Part shown: positions 13,082 to 25,764 of the stretch, one piece after another
Position numbering within the stretch: the first letter of the stretch is position 1
Layout: the number at the start of each line of letters is the position of its first letter
Assembly: GCF_041260155.1 (NCBI RefSeq)
Contig: NW_027248374.1
Coordinates: 1-64,000, forward strand
DNA length: 64,000 bases
Direction: 5' to 3'
From: Ptychodera flava
Taxonomy: Eukaryota > Hemichordata > Enteropneusta > Ptychoderidae
The notes under the pieces: generated by a model
What the model saw: the letters and a program-made list of their open reading frames with translations, nothing else
Database searches by the model: none
What the model was told of the DNA's origin: nothing
Position numbers and translations under genes: made by a program

Positions 13082-13514
13082 CAGGGCTCCCCCTAAGTCA
13101 CCAAAACGATTAGCCAACTTATTAGCCAAATCAAAATCTTTTAGCCATTTTGAGTAACTTTTAGCCAGTTTATGATCTCGAGTGTGGCAACAGCTTTCTC
13201 GTCATTCAGGAGTCCCTAATTTTACAAATCAAGACGTTTTGTATGATGTTCATGATGGTTTTTACATTAAAGAAATATGTGTTTAGTTTTTGCATTTATA
13301 ATCTGTGTTTTTTGACATTTCAGGGATAGAAATCCTTTTTCATTTTTGGTGGTAAACTTTAAACACCAGAAATAAAATTAGATAGCAGTTGAATTCTAAA
13401 AATCTGGTAGCAATGTTAGGTGTATATTACAAGTGGTACAGATTGAATATTTCTACCACATTCAGTTAGTATTTACAGTATGATAGCTTGTGATAAGTTA
13501 CAGGCTTCTCATGT
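13082..13514 (+). mobile_element. 5' part of CAGGGCTCC-ended DNA element, truncated (copy 2)
   Basis: As in copy 1: starts CAGGGCTCCCCCTAAG and is interrupted at 13514 by the start of the next array unit. Confidence 0.7.
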
Positions 13515-15554
13515 ATGTTTCAACGATGAGAAGTTGGTGGTACGATGTAAAAGCATCTTATTCTACGGTCACATTATCGGCGAGAATGGCATTTCACCCG
13601 ATCCAGACAAAATGAAGGCCGTCAGAGAAATGAGCCACCCTAGCGACGTGAAAGACCTGCAGAGCTTTCTCGGACTGGTAAACTACCTGAACAGTATATA
13701 CCCTGCTTGGCAGAGCTCACAGCGCCACTACGGGACCTCTGCAAGCAAGATCAGAATTCATATGGGGTCCTGAGCATGATCGCGCATTCAACCATATCAA
13801 AGCGGAGATCTGTGCAGCACACAACCTCCCATTCTACGATCCGATGAAGCCGCTGACGCTACAAGTAGACGCGTCCAGCAGGGTGCTAGGTGCCGCCCTC
13901 ATACAAGACAAACGCCCGATCGCATTCGCGAGCAAAGCGCTGACTGATACAGAAACACGCTACTCAAATATAGAGAGAGAACTGCTAGGCATAGTATATG
14001 GCCTAGAACGCTTTCACGAGTACGTCTTTGGTCGACGTGTAACGATTGAGACTGATCACCGACCACTGGTAAGCATCGTGAAGAAAAACATAGCGAACGT
14101 CACCCAGACTCGCTAGGATGCTGTTACGCACACAGCCGTACAACTTCACGCTAGAGTATGTCACCGGAAAATGCGTGCCGCTAGCCGACGCATTGTCACG
14201 CGTTGACCCTGTGAAGGGGGAAACGGTGAAGGCCTTGATGTAACGGTACACGAAATGCACTTTAACGCATCATCTGCACGACTTGATCAGTTCCGTGAAG
14301 AAACTACACGCGACGCCGAGCTCATGGCACTACGAGACGTCATCATGACGGGATGGCCAAACACGCGCTCAGAGTGCCCCGCCCACCTACTACCGTACTG
14401 GACATTTCGGGAGGAGCTTGGAGTGTCTGATGGAATCGTAGTTAAAGGCAACAGAATCGTTGTACCTCAGTCGCTACGCAAAATGGTACTAGAGAAAATA
14501 CACTTAGCACACCAAGGCATAGAGAAATGCAAACTACGCGCTAAATCGGTAGTCTACTGGGTTGGTATGTATAATGACATCGATAAAGTAGTTCGTCAAT
14601 GCTCTATCTGTCAGAAATACCAAGCATCACAACCCAAAGAGCCACTACACTCACACGATGTACCCCCAGGTCCGTGGCATATGCTGTCATCAGACTTGTT
14701 TCACTGGGAACATCCACTTATTTGTTTAGTGGCTGATCAATACTCGAAATTTCCATTGGTAAGAAAGTTGAACAATCTCTGCTCGAGATCGATCATCAAT
14801 CACCTGAAATCAATATTCGACGAGCACGGTATTTGCCAACGCCTACTCTCCGATAATGGCCCACAATACGATTGTCGAGAGTTCAAGGAGTTTGCTAGAA
14901 ATTACGGATTTGAGCACGTTACGTCATCACCTCATTTTCCGTCAAGCAATGGCTTCATCGAGAGACAAGTACGCACAGTGAAGGACGTGTTTACTAAAGC
15001 CTGCGAGACTGGCACAGACCCACATCTAGCGATGTTATGTCTACGAACAACGCCAATCGATCATAACCTACCGTCGCCGTGTGAATTACTGAATTTCGCG
15101 CATGTATCGCTCTAACCTACCGAGCAAGATACCGACTGGTGTTAGTCGCCATGGCAACATCTTACAGCGGCGCCAAGACACTGTAAAGAGACACTGGGAG
15201 CATAGTCGCCCATTGCCGGAACTAGCGCCACAACAACCTGTTCGCGTACAGAACCCGATCAACAGAACTTGGGAACCGGGCAGAGTTGTTGCACGCACCG
15301 ACGAACCACGTTCGTATACAGTTGAGACTCCAAGAGGCGTATACAGATGCAATAGACGCCACATCAGACCAACAGCGGAGAACTTCAGCGAGGAAGACTT
15401 GCGAACATCTGACTACGATGATAACCCCGTTGATACTGCCTCTGAACCGCATATCACAACGACGTCCACGCCCTTGAAGAAACCGGACTCAGCTGAACCT
15501 GTGGTCCGACGTTCACAACGTGTATCCAAGAGACCACAGCGTTTGGACTTATGA
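13515..15554 (+). pseudogene. pol: Ty3/gypsy pol remnant, copy 3
   Basis: Same content as copy 2: RT tail from the block before FYGHIIG, RNase H, integrase zinc and D-D-E core, and C-terminal module ending at TGA 15552-15554. The frame is broken by one base lost near 13695 (NYLNRYIP region), one near 13751, two near 14104, one near 14228, a compensated -1/+1 pair at about 14711-14724 and one base gained near 15092. Integrase is open from 14255 to the gained base. Every indel position except the 15092 gain (shared with copy 1) is private to this copy. Confidence 0.91.
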
Positions 15555-15695
15555 ACTAGAGAGTCTGATCTCTTGTTGTTATTTCAGTGCCTCAGTATTG
15601 AGAGTTCTCATTGAATCGGAACGATCATTTTCATGAGATGGGACTTCTCTTTTTGAAGCACTGCCGTTCGTTTTCTTTTTTTTAAACACAGGGGA

Positions 15696-15942
15696 TGTTG
15701 TGTTATTGAGTTAATTAATTTATGCATGCTGATTGTATCCTTTCATATATGCAAATGTAGTCACATGATAAAGTTCCCCGCCATCCGGTTTATACGCTCT
15801 CCCCACATGGCATGGCGGATGCGCATGTAGCATGTCTACGTCTCTTGAATAAAGTTTACTTGTTGGTGTTCAACTAAACGTCAGTCGTCCAGTCGTCACA
15901 ATCGATAGAATCGAACCCAAATGTTCACCCAAGAACGCAACA
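15696..15942 (+). repeat. Gypsy LTR, copy 3
   Basis: 247 bp, TGTTGTG...AACGCAACA, preceded by AAACACAGGGGA (15684-15695) and followed directly by the primer binding site. Internal TATA-like and AATAAA motifs are present. Confidence 0.87.
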
Positions 15943-15960
15943 TGGTGTCAGGAGTGGGAT
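15943..15960 (+). other. Primer binding site, tRNA-Leu type (copy 3)
   Basis: TGGTGTCAGGAGTGGGAT directly after the LTR; same as the other two copies. Confidence 0.8.
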
Positions 15961-17121
15961 CCAGCCGATAATCTGTATAATATCATCTACATATCAAATT
16001 TATATCATTAATAATAGTGAATTATTATAGTTTACCTCCTAAAAGCATAGAGGCTCTATAGATTGTTTTCTTTGTTCAAATTATCGTCAACATTACCATT
16101 TCGATTATGATGTAAACTAGAACTTTTTCAACCAAGGGTTGATTAATGCGTTTCACACCAGGCATTGTCGAGATCCATGGCTCAAAATAAAGTTTACATC
16201 CATTTACCAAGCACAATGCAAGGTGCAATTACACTCTCGAGTGAAGTCGACCGTCATACACTTGCACAAAGAGAATGGCAACCACTGTCAATTAAGCAAT
16301 GGCATACCACATTACGGCACACATAGAAAACAGTCAGTTGACTCCGCATACGTTGGAGAGAACATGTCACAAAACTCTAATTTTACGACTTTTTGTGTTT
16401 TACAACAGCAAGAACAATTATTTTGCGATGTTTGGCGGATTTTCAAGGGTTTTCAGAAAACAAAATTCACATAGTTGAAGGACTTAAAATTGTTGTAGGT
16501 GTGTACAGACGTAATGAAATACCTTTTTTTCAAGCTTTAATTGTCCAGAGCTTAGTTAATTCAACCGCTGGTGCACTTGCCCATCGACGGGAAGCATATT
16601 AATTTTACTTGCCCGAACGCAAAATTCACCAGCCACGGCCGGGCGTCGGGCGATAGGAATTTTTGAGCCCTGTACTGGCTAATGAATTGCAAGTATTTAT
16701 TATTATTTCAATCACGCAGGCTGTGGTTTTGCTTTGTTTTCAAAATGTCACAACATGCTTTTATCTTGTGCCTTATCACAGATGGCAACAACATGTCAAT
16801 CTTCCCCCTCTACTGTCTATGGTCAAGTGTACAAAAGCTGCTGTCATCGATATGGGGATTAGCAAATCACAAGTTTGGATTCACGCTATGTTTTCATTCA
16901 TGCCAAATGTCGCAATTAGTTTGTTTTATTTTGCTAATGAGTTTTTTCCGCCGTCAGACAACGCATTTTCCTTCAGTGTTCTTTCATTAAAGCCGTAGGA
17001 TCGATGACATGATGACCCAAAATTAAGTGGTACAAAAGCACCACCAGAAAAAAAAAATTGGTGGTAGATTGATAGGTTTTAGTGGCAAATGCCACCATTG
17101 CCACGATTATTTCGAACACTG

Positions 17122-17215
<94 letters not shown>
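17122..17215. repeat. (TA)n microsatellite, copy 3
   Basis: About 94 bases of TA with one AA interruption near the 5' side, as in copy 1. Confidence 0.97.
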
Positions 17216-17218
<3 letters not shown>

Positions 17219-17818
17219 CCATTCCACAATAAAGCGCAACTTTTATCATGTCCATCTTTGTGTCTGTGTCTTTTAAAACTGTTGCTGTACAATAACCTGT
17301 CTAAGGTATTTATAGTCAGCATTATACCTTGGGACATAGAAAAATAGAATGGTAGATTATGAGCTAATAAAATAGCGTCAATGATGACACTGTGCTCCTC
17401 AGTGCATTTAGCGGTAGGGATGCAAGGAGAGAGGTTTGGGAATGTTGCTGAGAAAGATGCAAAGAAAGGGTTGAAATGTGAAACTGTAATAAAACATATG
17501 GTTTTTTAGCAGTGAGCGTCCAGCTTGGTAAACATGCCATCTTGTACATGAAGGCAAAAAACATAATTTTCACATGTCCGCCAAACTTGGAATTTGCATA
17601 GATGTACATAGATCATCCAAATTGATTTATCTGCAAGATTTTGTATGTTCCTTGCTACAAAATTCTGACCCTATTGAATTATAACAGGAAAACATGCACG
17701 CATGATTGGACAGTGTGGACTGTGTATTGGATGCACTACATCTGCCGTGATGATGGATTGCCAGACGACCACATTGCATCAAAGAACTGTAGTTTAAAAC
17801 GAAAATATAATTCTAAAC

Positions 17819-19341
17819 AAGTCATTGACAATGACATAGTAATAGGAGTATTAGTCTTGATGGGGCAGGGAAATGTGGTTATTAAGAAGTATCACTGGAT
17901 TGATATGTTGAGATCTATGGGCACATAGGTCTATGTCATTGTTCCCAATTTGAAACACATGAGGCATGTCTAAGTTATTGTTCTAAATTGGAAAAAAGAT
18001 CAGACCTGTAGCTGTATTGGCCAGCCAAGAAATACATATGCGCATAATAAATGAGGTAAAAGATGTCACATCTTAAGGTCTAATATCCTATCAAAATTGA
18101 AGGGTATAGAACTTGTGGTTACTGAAATATGCATATATATATGTGTAATCAAGGTCAAAGGTCATTGAGGTCACGTGACATTTTGAAAAAAAATGTATTG
18201 CTAATAAATCCCTATATGCCAAAAATCAGACCTCTACCTCTATTCGCTTGCCCAGAATTAGATATGTGCATAATAAATGAGGTAAAGCGTGTGTTGTCAT
18301 AAGGTCTCCCATCCTACTAAATATAAAGGACATAGCACTTGTGGACTTATTTATTGACATAAACGTATATTTTAGGTAAAAAATCAAGTTCACATGACAT
18401 TTTGTCAAAAAATTTCTATCCTATAGTTATCCCTATATACGAAAAATCAACTTCCAGCTGTATTGGCTTGCTCAGAATTAGATATGCACATAATTAATGA
18501 GGTACTTTATGTGGCGTCATAAGGTCTCCCATCATACCAGATATGAAGGGTGTGGCACTTGTGGTTACTGAGTTATGGACAAATATGTATATTTGAGGTC
18601 AAAGGTCATTGAGGTCACGTGACATGTTGTCAAAAAAAATTGTATTGCTAAGTTATCCCTATATACCAAAAATCAGACCTCTAGCTCTATTGGCTCGCTC
18701 AAAATTAGATATGTGCATAATTAATGAGGTATAATATGTGGCGTCATCCCATCATACCATATATGAAGGGTGTAGCACTTGTGGTTACTGAGTTATGGAC
18801 AAATACGTATATTTGAGGTCAAAGGTCACCAATGTCACATGACATTTTGTCAAAATGTCTGAGATATCTGTGTGAAAGGATGGACGAACGGACACAATGA
18901 CCCGGACACCATGACCCAATCAATAAGCCCCCTGGACTTCATCTGTGGGGACTAAAAACTGTGTCACTGCATCCCTTTTGCACTAGAATACGATGAGAAA
19001 CTAAATTTTTATTTTTCTTGGCCTTATACATGGGCGTCTACGGAGAACTGACTTATACATGGGAGTCTATGGAGAACTGCCTTATACATGGGAGTCTATG
19101 GAGGTGTAAACTGAAAAGTCCTCCTAGTCTAACACGACCAAATTTGATCGTATTGTGAAACAAATCGACGTGCATCTGTATGGGGTAGGGTACAATTCTT
19201 GTGCAAAGTTTGAAAGAAATTGACCAGGGCATGTCTCAGTCTGATGTCTGCGTGAACGGACGGACGGACGTACGCACGCACGCACGGACAGACGGACATG
19301 ACCCAATCTATAAGTCCCCCCAGACTTCGTCCGTGGGGACT
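17819..19341. mobile_element. AGTCCCC/GGGGACT repeat element, copy 3
   Basis: Collinear with 4231-5751, including the 5' deletion of the AGTCCCCACTTG word, the ~225 bp repeats, the 27 bp repeats and the GTGGGGACT end. Confidence 0.75.
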
Positions 19342-19851
19342 GACAAACTTTCTTCGTGTCATTGATGGCCTTGATTTTCTTTGGATATTGACTGGACACA
19401 TTTATTAAAGACGTCACTTTAGCTTGTCAATGACAGTGAAATGATTTTTTGCAGAAACTTGATCGGTCCAGCCAAGTACACATGCTTACTCATAACAGCT
19501 GGACTGCGATGATCACAACATTGTTTTGTGATATTCCGATACAAAATTAAAATAATTTTATTAATATGTCGCATTGACTATAAAGTTGCAAATGTTTCCT
19601 TGGGTGTTGAAACATGTTAGCATAGTGTACGTGTTACAAATCAACACACCAAACAGCAATGTTCATGTAAGAACAACCTGCTTGATTTCCATGGACTTTC
19701 TGGTCCGCCCATCACACTGTTATGTCTGTTTCCCCTCTAGCTTCCGAAAATTCTTGGTAAATTTAAAAATTCAGTATCAAAAGTTTTGAGTAAATTTCAA
19801 AATTGATTGTATAAATTAAATTGTCAGTTATTAACAAATTCATTTGGATGC

Positions 19852-21439
19852 CAGGGCTCCCCCTAAGTCACCAAAACGATTAGCCAACTTATTAGCCAAA
19901 TCAAAAATCTTTTAGCCATTTTGAGTAACTTTTAGCCAGTTTATGATCTCAAGTGTGGCAACAGCTTTCTCGTCATTCAGGAGTCCCTAATTTTACAAAT
20001 CAAGACGTTTTGTATGATGTTCATGATGGTTTTTACATTAAAGAAATATGTGTTTAGTTTTGCATTTATAATCTGTGTTTTTTTGACATTTCAGGGATAG
20101 AAATCCTTTTTCATTTTTGGTGGTAAACTTTAAACACCAGAAATAAAATTAGATAGCAGTTGAATTCTAAAAATCTGGTAGCAATGTTAGGTGTATATTA
20201 CAAGTGGTACAGATTGAATATTTCTACCACATTCAGTTAGTATTTACAGTATGATAGCTTGTGATAAGTTACAGGCTTCTCATGTGGCAAATTTATGCAG
20301 TCTTCCATAACCTAAATGTTTGAGCCACACAAGTATAACAATTTTCCATGCAGAAGACAGCATTTATGGTACAGCACAATGGCAGTGTAGATACGATTAT
20401 TGTGGTATTTAAGGCCCCGATTTTACGTGTATGTCATAGTTGTGATCAAGCAGGCTGAAATAGCATCTTGAGTATAAGTACTTTTCTTGAGACAAAAGGG
20501 CTGGGCCAAACAAAACTCTTGTAAAACAAAACACAACGATATATGTTCATTTAAATTACTCACTGTTTGAGGGCATTCATTGTTTAATGACTATAACATT
20601 TTAGCCAAGATATATATATTTTCATTTGATATTTTGATATCATCAAGAAATGTCCGGTGATGTTCACTTCTAGATTATTAAACTGGTGGAATCTACAAAA
20701 TATTAAAATCATTCAGAATCACATAATTTCTTGTATAAGTTATAGCAGTTTGAAAGTAGGCCGAATGGGAGTCAATCAAGCTGAATGCCATTTAAATTGG
20801 AAGGCAGCAAAATGCCATTTAAATTGGAAGGCAGCAAAATTACCTTTCACCTATTGGACCACCCTAGGTAGTTTCTTGTGAACCATAATTGCATAATTAG
20901 TGGGTCTTCATGCATGACATCACATGATGAGATGACCTAAACTTGACCTTTCAGATAACCTCAGTTTTTCTCCTTTTCCTTTGTATTATGACTCCATTTG
21001 TGAAAGTTTCTTTGAAATAATGGTTTTTACTATCAAACTGAGTAGTTGCGGCCAAATTTTGATACAGCAAAGTAGGTAAAACTTTTGATAGACTCAAGGA
21101 CGACCCACGACTCACAGAGGCAAAGCAGGCCTCAGTGTATTCATGGACGTTACGTTCATGATGTATTGTAGTATCGAACAGCAACAGTGTTTGTTTTACG
21201 TACCAGGGAATTTGTAACTTTTGTAGAAAGAAATGTAAAGTGTTTCAATACATTGCAACTTTGTAGGAAGGAGGGTAAACTGTTTCAACATCTCACAACA
21301 TTTTATTGTTAGGTGTAGTTTTCTGTTGAGGAGGTGTAAGAATTCAACAGCCACTACATTAGCCAAACAGGAATTTTTGTAGCCATTTTTAACTTTCTTT
21401 CGCATTTGGCGAATTGGCGAATAGGTAGCGGGAGCCCTG
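19852..21439 (+). mobile_element. Complete CAGGGCTCC-ended DNA element (non-autonomous)
   Basis: Left end CAGGGCTCCCCCTA and right end TAGCGGGAGCCCTG are inverted repeats (core CAGGGCTCC, then CTA after one or two differing bases). GATGC flanks both sides (19847-19851 and 21440-21444), consistent with a 5 bp target duplication. CAGGG termini recall hAT elements, which usually make 8 bp duplications, so the superfamily is unsure. The inside has no transposase. TTAGCCA/TAGCCA words near the left end recur as TAGCCA near the right end. The array edge at 20285/20286 falls inside this element. Confidence 0.6.
20787..20840 (+). repeat. 27 bp direct duplication
   Basis: GCCATTTAAATTGGAAGGCAGCAAAAT-type unit occurs twice in tandem, starting at 20787 and 20814. 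Confidence 0.9.
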
Positions 21440-21444
21440 GATGC

Positions 21445-23533
21445 CAATACAGCTCATCTCAGAACGGACATACTTATAGTTATATACACACAAGATTTGG
21501 CAACACCCTGACAATTAAATAATCTTCAACAGCACTGATTTACATTTACAAATTATTCTATGTGAAGTAATTCTCCAATTGCAGATACTGTGACAAGCAT
21601 AACATTACACGATGGTTCAGAATGTCATCGACAAAGTTTACTCAAAATGTACTTTGAAAACGATAGTATTTTGACAGCTGTTACCGCGGCTACTTACTAT
21701 AAAAAGTCTGTTGAAAAAGAGTACTAAATATCGTTGTTTTTCAGGTCAACAAGTGATTGAATCAAAACATGTGTCATGAAACAGTAACAACTGATAAATA
21801 AGTAACTTTTCTCAAGAGTAACTTGAAACGCCTCGCCTGAAAGAAAATTTCATCCCGTTTCACAGAAACTGACTGCGTAGTGCGTATTCGAGCGCCACAG
21901 CAATGAACCAACGGTCGGGGAATCCCCACGAAAATCGCTCACACTACGTACTCGTCCAAAACATTGATTGATCACTTTTTAGCTGCATGATTCACTTGCC
22001 AAAAATATTTTTATTTTGTAGATAAATAATTGAATTTCTAATTTTTTATTTCGTTTGTTAATGGAAAGTCATTTTAATGTTTTTATATGCTTTAAAAAAT
22101 CAAACCCGCTAAAAAGCGACTATTGGCCAAAATTCAAACGAAAAACACAAAAACCAAGCTCGAATCATGGGCTATTTCTGTATGAATACTAGATCAGTCT
22201 CTACTCTTGCCGATGCACGATTTTTGCACCGAAATTCTTCACTCATTTTTGTTGGTATGACTTTGAAACTCCCGGAAGCGATTGAGAAGAAAAGATTACC
22301 TTGAATTGTTGAGTTTTTGCTGATAATTTGCCAAATTAAATGAGAAAAAACACTACGAAAACACACAGCATCGTACGCAGGGCTAGTACAACATGTGATC
22401 ATGGAGGTTGTAGGAGACTGACGTTTCATGCACGGTCGCGCCGATGAAATGGGAAGCTGAAATTTTCGCTCGTAATTTTGCAAACGAAATCGTAAATCCA
22501 CTCAAAACTTCGTATTTTTTTTTACATATTTGAAACCCATGAGGAACGTAATTCATTCTCCCCTGCACAGTAAAAAGGAGATCGAAACGACATGCATGTC
22601 AGACAAAGACCAAACGCACGCAAGATGTCCATCCACATCCACCAATCTCGTACTTTACACCGACAGAACAAAAACATTTGATCGAGCATGGACGTTCTAA
22701 CGTAAATGCATCATTGTCTATCGCATTTTCATGTAAGCCAATACACTCACACGTACGCTCTAAGTTCAATTATAATGTCAATCCAACACGATACTATTTT
22801 CGATGATAGTGAGTCGAGTGTGCAGCATGAATGGTATGCTGTAGTCGTTAGATAACACTGATCACGTGGTGTGACAAAATAGTTTTACGGAAGTAGTTGA
22901 CGGAAGTGACGTCAACTTTGTCTTCTCCCAACTCTATAAGCTTCCTCAGTTACGTAACTTCGTCGCTAATAAAATAGATATGGTCATTCCAATCATAGGA
23001 ATTTATCAATTATTTTATACTCATTTGTGACATTTTGTGCCCCTGTTCAGTTTTATTGTCGTATTTTTTAATGGTAACAACTCAGAATGATTCAAATATA
23101 TATTATATACTGGTTTAAGAGTGGTAAAAAAATTCACATACATTTGGCCAAGTTGACTGAATTATAGGGACCTTAATTTTGATTCAAAAAATTGGACTAC
23201 GTACGTAACAGCGTCTGTCCACCTCAGTGATTTTGTTGTAAATGCCATAGGGAAAAAATGGAATAATTTCTATTTCAATAAGTTATGGTTATAATGTGAT
23301 TATAAAGAAATCTTTTTTCCGTGTGACATTCCCAAGCTCGATTACTTTGAATTTTAAATTCGTTTAGGTTTATAAAACTTACGATTTGAAGTCTGTCCCC
23401 TGATGTTACGAGCGTTCCTGACCATATGAAGGCACAACTTGCATAATCCTACTGGCAGAGTTGATCTGAAATGTGATCATGTGGGGGCGACATACAGGTC
23501 ACAGTTCATGACCATTGTGTTTGCCAGCATAGC
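21445..23533. other. Intergenic sequence, no gene recognised
   Basis: No supported gene. Bases about 22196-22350 are a diverged copy of a dispersed repeat also present at about 42610-42770 (shared GAAACTCC...GAGAAAAAA pattern). Around 23200 and 23395 there are CTGTCC-plus-TTACG words of the type repeated at 24.0-24.9 kb and 39.7-40.1 kb. Confidence 0.55.
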
Positions 23534-23545
23534 CGCCATGACCTC

Positions 23546-23788
23546 TGTTGTGTTTATTGAGTTCATTAATTTATGCATGCTGATTGTATCGTTTCATATA
23601 TCAAATGTAGTCACATGATAAAGTTCCCCGCCATCCGGTATATACGCTCTCCCCACATGGCATGGCGGATGCGCATGTAGCATGTCTACGTCTCTTGAAT
23701 AAAGTTTACTTGTTGGTGTTCAACTCAACGTCAGTCGTCCAGTCGTCACTATCGATAGAATCGAACCCAAATGTTCACCCAAGAACGC
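23546..23788 (+). mobile_element. Solo LTR of the gypsy family in the array
   Basis: About 243 bp matching the array LTRs from TGTTGTG to AAGAACGC, with the same TATA-like and AATAAA motifs, and with no pol or primer binding site next to it. CATGACCTC occurs directly before (23537-23545) and after (23789-23797), so it is bounded by a direct repeat. The last four bases of the array LTR (AACA) are not present. It probably arose by LTR-LTR recombination after an insertion independent of the array. Confidence 0.85.
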
Positions 23789-24045
23789 CATGACCTCCAC
23801 ACAGGGAATGTAACTGCTGGTCTGTCTCCGAAGTTACGAGCGTAACAGGCGTTACGAACGGGTAAGTTGACATAATTTTACTCAAAATCTAGGAAGGTTT
23901 ATCTAAATTTCTTTTCTGTTCAAAAAAATTTAGGGTTTCTCGCAATTTTATGTCAATTTTTTTTGAAAAATCGACGCACACTACAAGACAGTACTGCGTC
24001 ATAGCTACAGCTGGACAGAAACTGCTATGAGTGAGAGATCCACGG

Positions 24046-24960
24046 TCGTAACTGAAGACATTTGTGTTTTGTCTGTCTCGTTTTACGAACGTGGCCTATT
24101 GTTTTTGGTAAATTTATATGACTGAAAATGAAACTGAAACGAAGTTGTTGACATGACTGTGTCTTTTCTTTCACGTTTTTTCAAACTAAGCCACTAACTC
24201 TGGTGTATTGCACTCTTCAACCAACTCAGAGGCCACACTGTAATTTCTTCCACTGAGTTTTGCGAGTTACGATCTTAAACTGGGGACAAATTATGTTTTG
24301 TCTGTTCCGTTTTACGAACATGCATTATTGATTATATGACTGAAAATGATACTGAAACGAAGTTGTTGGCATGACTGTGTCTTTTATTTCACGTTTTTTC
24401 GAACTAAGCCACTAACTCTGGTGTAAATATTGCACTCTTCAACCAACTCAGAGGCCACACTGTAATTTCTTCCACCGAGTTTTGCGAGTTACGATCTTAA
24501 CTGGGGACAAATTATGTTTTGTCTGTTCCGTTTTACGAACATGCATTATTGATTATATGACTGAAAATGAAACTGAAACGAAGTTGTTGACATGACTGTG
24601 TCTTTTATTTCACGTTTTTTCGAACTAAGCCACTGATTCTGGTGTATTTTGTGCACATTCTAAACCCTTTGAGCGCTGTAATTTTCTCCCGCCAAAAATT
24701 TTAGTGCAAAATTTTACCAATTTTTATGAATTTTTCTGTAATTTTTTGATAATTTTGAAGCAAATGGACATCATTTTTCATCGGCTACAGTTTTTTTTTT
24801 CTCAAAACTTTGGCAAAAATCTGAGAAAATATTGATTGGGGTTTATTTTGTAAAGGGGACAAAAATAGACGTTGTCACTCAAAGGGTTTCAATTCACAGT
24901 AATTTCTTCCACAGTTTTGGGAGTTACGGTGTTTTGTCTGTCCCGTTTTACAAACATGTC
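24046..24960 (+). repeat. ~225 bp tandem repeat upstream of the F-box block
   Basis: Three full and one partial unit with landmark TTTTGTCTGT at about 24067, 24296, 24517 and 24932. Each has CCGTTTTACGAACATG-type words, then a ~60 bp stretch ending GAAGTTGTTGACATGACTG, then TTTCTTCCACTGAGTTTTGCG. The last unit is interrupted by the small TIR element at 24662-24889. It is unrelated to the ~225 bp repeats of the AGTCCCC elements. Confidence 0.85.
24662..24889. mobile_element. Small TIR element (MITE-like) in the tandem repeat
   Basis: AAACCCTTTGAG (24662-24673) and CTCAAAGGGTTT (24878-24889) are perfect 12 bp inverted ends around ~200 bases of T-rich non-coding sequence. The sequence on either side joins into the tandem-repeat unit seen in neighbouring copies. 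Confidence 0.65.
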
Positions 24961-25065
24961 TTATTGCTATGAGACAAATATTTTGAAAATTATATTTTCA
25001 TTTATTTGTTGTTCATTCTATTTTTTTATACTTGAAAGACCTTATTTTCCTTTTCATTGCAGATA

Positions 25066-25758
25066 ATGTTATTAAAACTTCCACATGTGGTGTTAATAAG
25101 AGTTCTTCAGTTTATACCGTTGTCAGAACTACTACTCACTGTAAGTTTAGTGTGTCAGCATCTGTGGAATACTGTGAAAACAGAAAGTATACTTTGGACG
25201 CGTGTGGACGTAAGGGTTCCTCCTACTAAACACCAGTTGCTATCCATCTTAATACATGCAGTGCAGTTTAGAGACTTGACATTAGCAGACTATGCAAACA
25301 TAAGTCTGCCAATAACAGTTTTGGATTCTCTTCTTAATGAATTCCTGCCAAATGCACATCACTTGGGATATCTTGATCTGACTGGTTGCTCAGTTTCAAG
25401 ACTGTCATTCCTTCGTGGGATGAAATCTCTTCGTGTGTTGATCCTGACTAACTGCACTAATGTTTCCATGAATGAAGAGGATGCATCATATATTCAATCC
25501 TGCAAATGTATTGAAACTCTGTGGATTGGATTTACCAACATAAATAGCTGCCTTGTTATACAGACTGTTAGCTCATTACCACATTTGCAGAATTTAGATG
25601 TAACTGGCATAAGGTTTTCCTTGACTGATATTATCTCCGTTCTGCGTGTAGCGTATCACCAGCTGGTCACATTCCGCTTGTCACTTTTTGACATATCCAC
25701 TGAAGAATTTAGTCTTGTTGAAGAAGATTATATAGACTGCCTTTTTTCTGTACAGTAA
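25066..25758 (+). CDS. F-box/LRR protein, coding block (probable internal or first coding exon)
   Basis: An open frame of 230 codons. Residues ~4-46 (LPHVVLIRVLQFIPLSELL...) fit an F-box, the Skp1-binding motif of SCF ubiquitin ligases. Residues ~100-200 contain leucine-rich repeats (LGYLDLTGCSV, LRVLILTNC, LQNLDVTG), the usual substrate-binding part of FBXL proteins. TTTTCATTGCAG ends at 25062, four bases before the ATG, and looks like a splice acceptor, so an upstream exon may supply the 5' UTR or more coding sequence. The frame ends at TAA 25756-25758, only six bases before the ATG of the next block. TTTTTTCTGTACAG directly before that TAA also looks like an acceptor, so the real 3' end of this protein is uncertain. 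The product is shorter than most FBXL proteins. Confidence 0.7.
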   Translation: MLLKLPHVVLIRVLQFIPLSELLLTVSLVCQHLWNTVKTESILWTRVDVRVPPTKHQLLSILIHAVQFRDLTLADYANISLPITVLDSLLNEFLPNAHHLGYLDLTGCSVSRLSFLRGMKSLRVLILTNCTNVSMNEEDASYIQSCKCIETLWIGFTNINSCLVIQTVSSLPHLQNLDVTGIRFSLTDIISVLRVAYHQLVTFRLSLFDISTEEFSLVEEDYIDCLFSVQ

Positions 25759-25764
25759 AGAAAC

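Larger units (their letters stand above)
13515..20285 (+). repeat. Tandem array unit, copy 3 (complete, 6771 bp)
   Basis: Last unit of the array. It matches copies 1 and 2 up to TTCTCATGT at 20285; the next base starts sequence absent from the other junctions. The continuing sequence (20286-21439) completes a TIR element begun at 19852, so this edge looks like the ancestral right flank and the copy-copy junctions are the derived ones. Confidence 0.92.
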
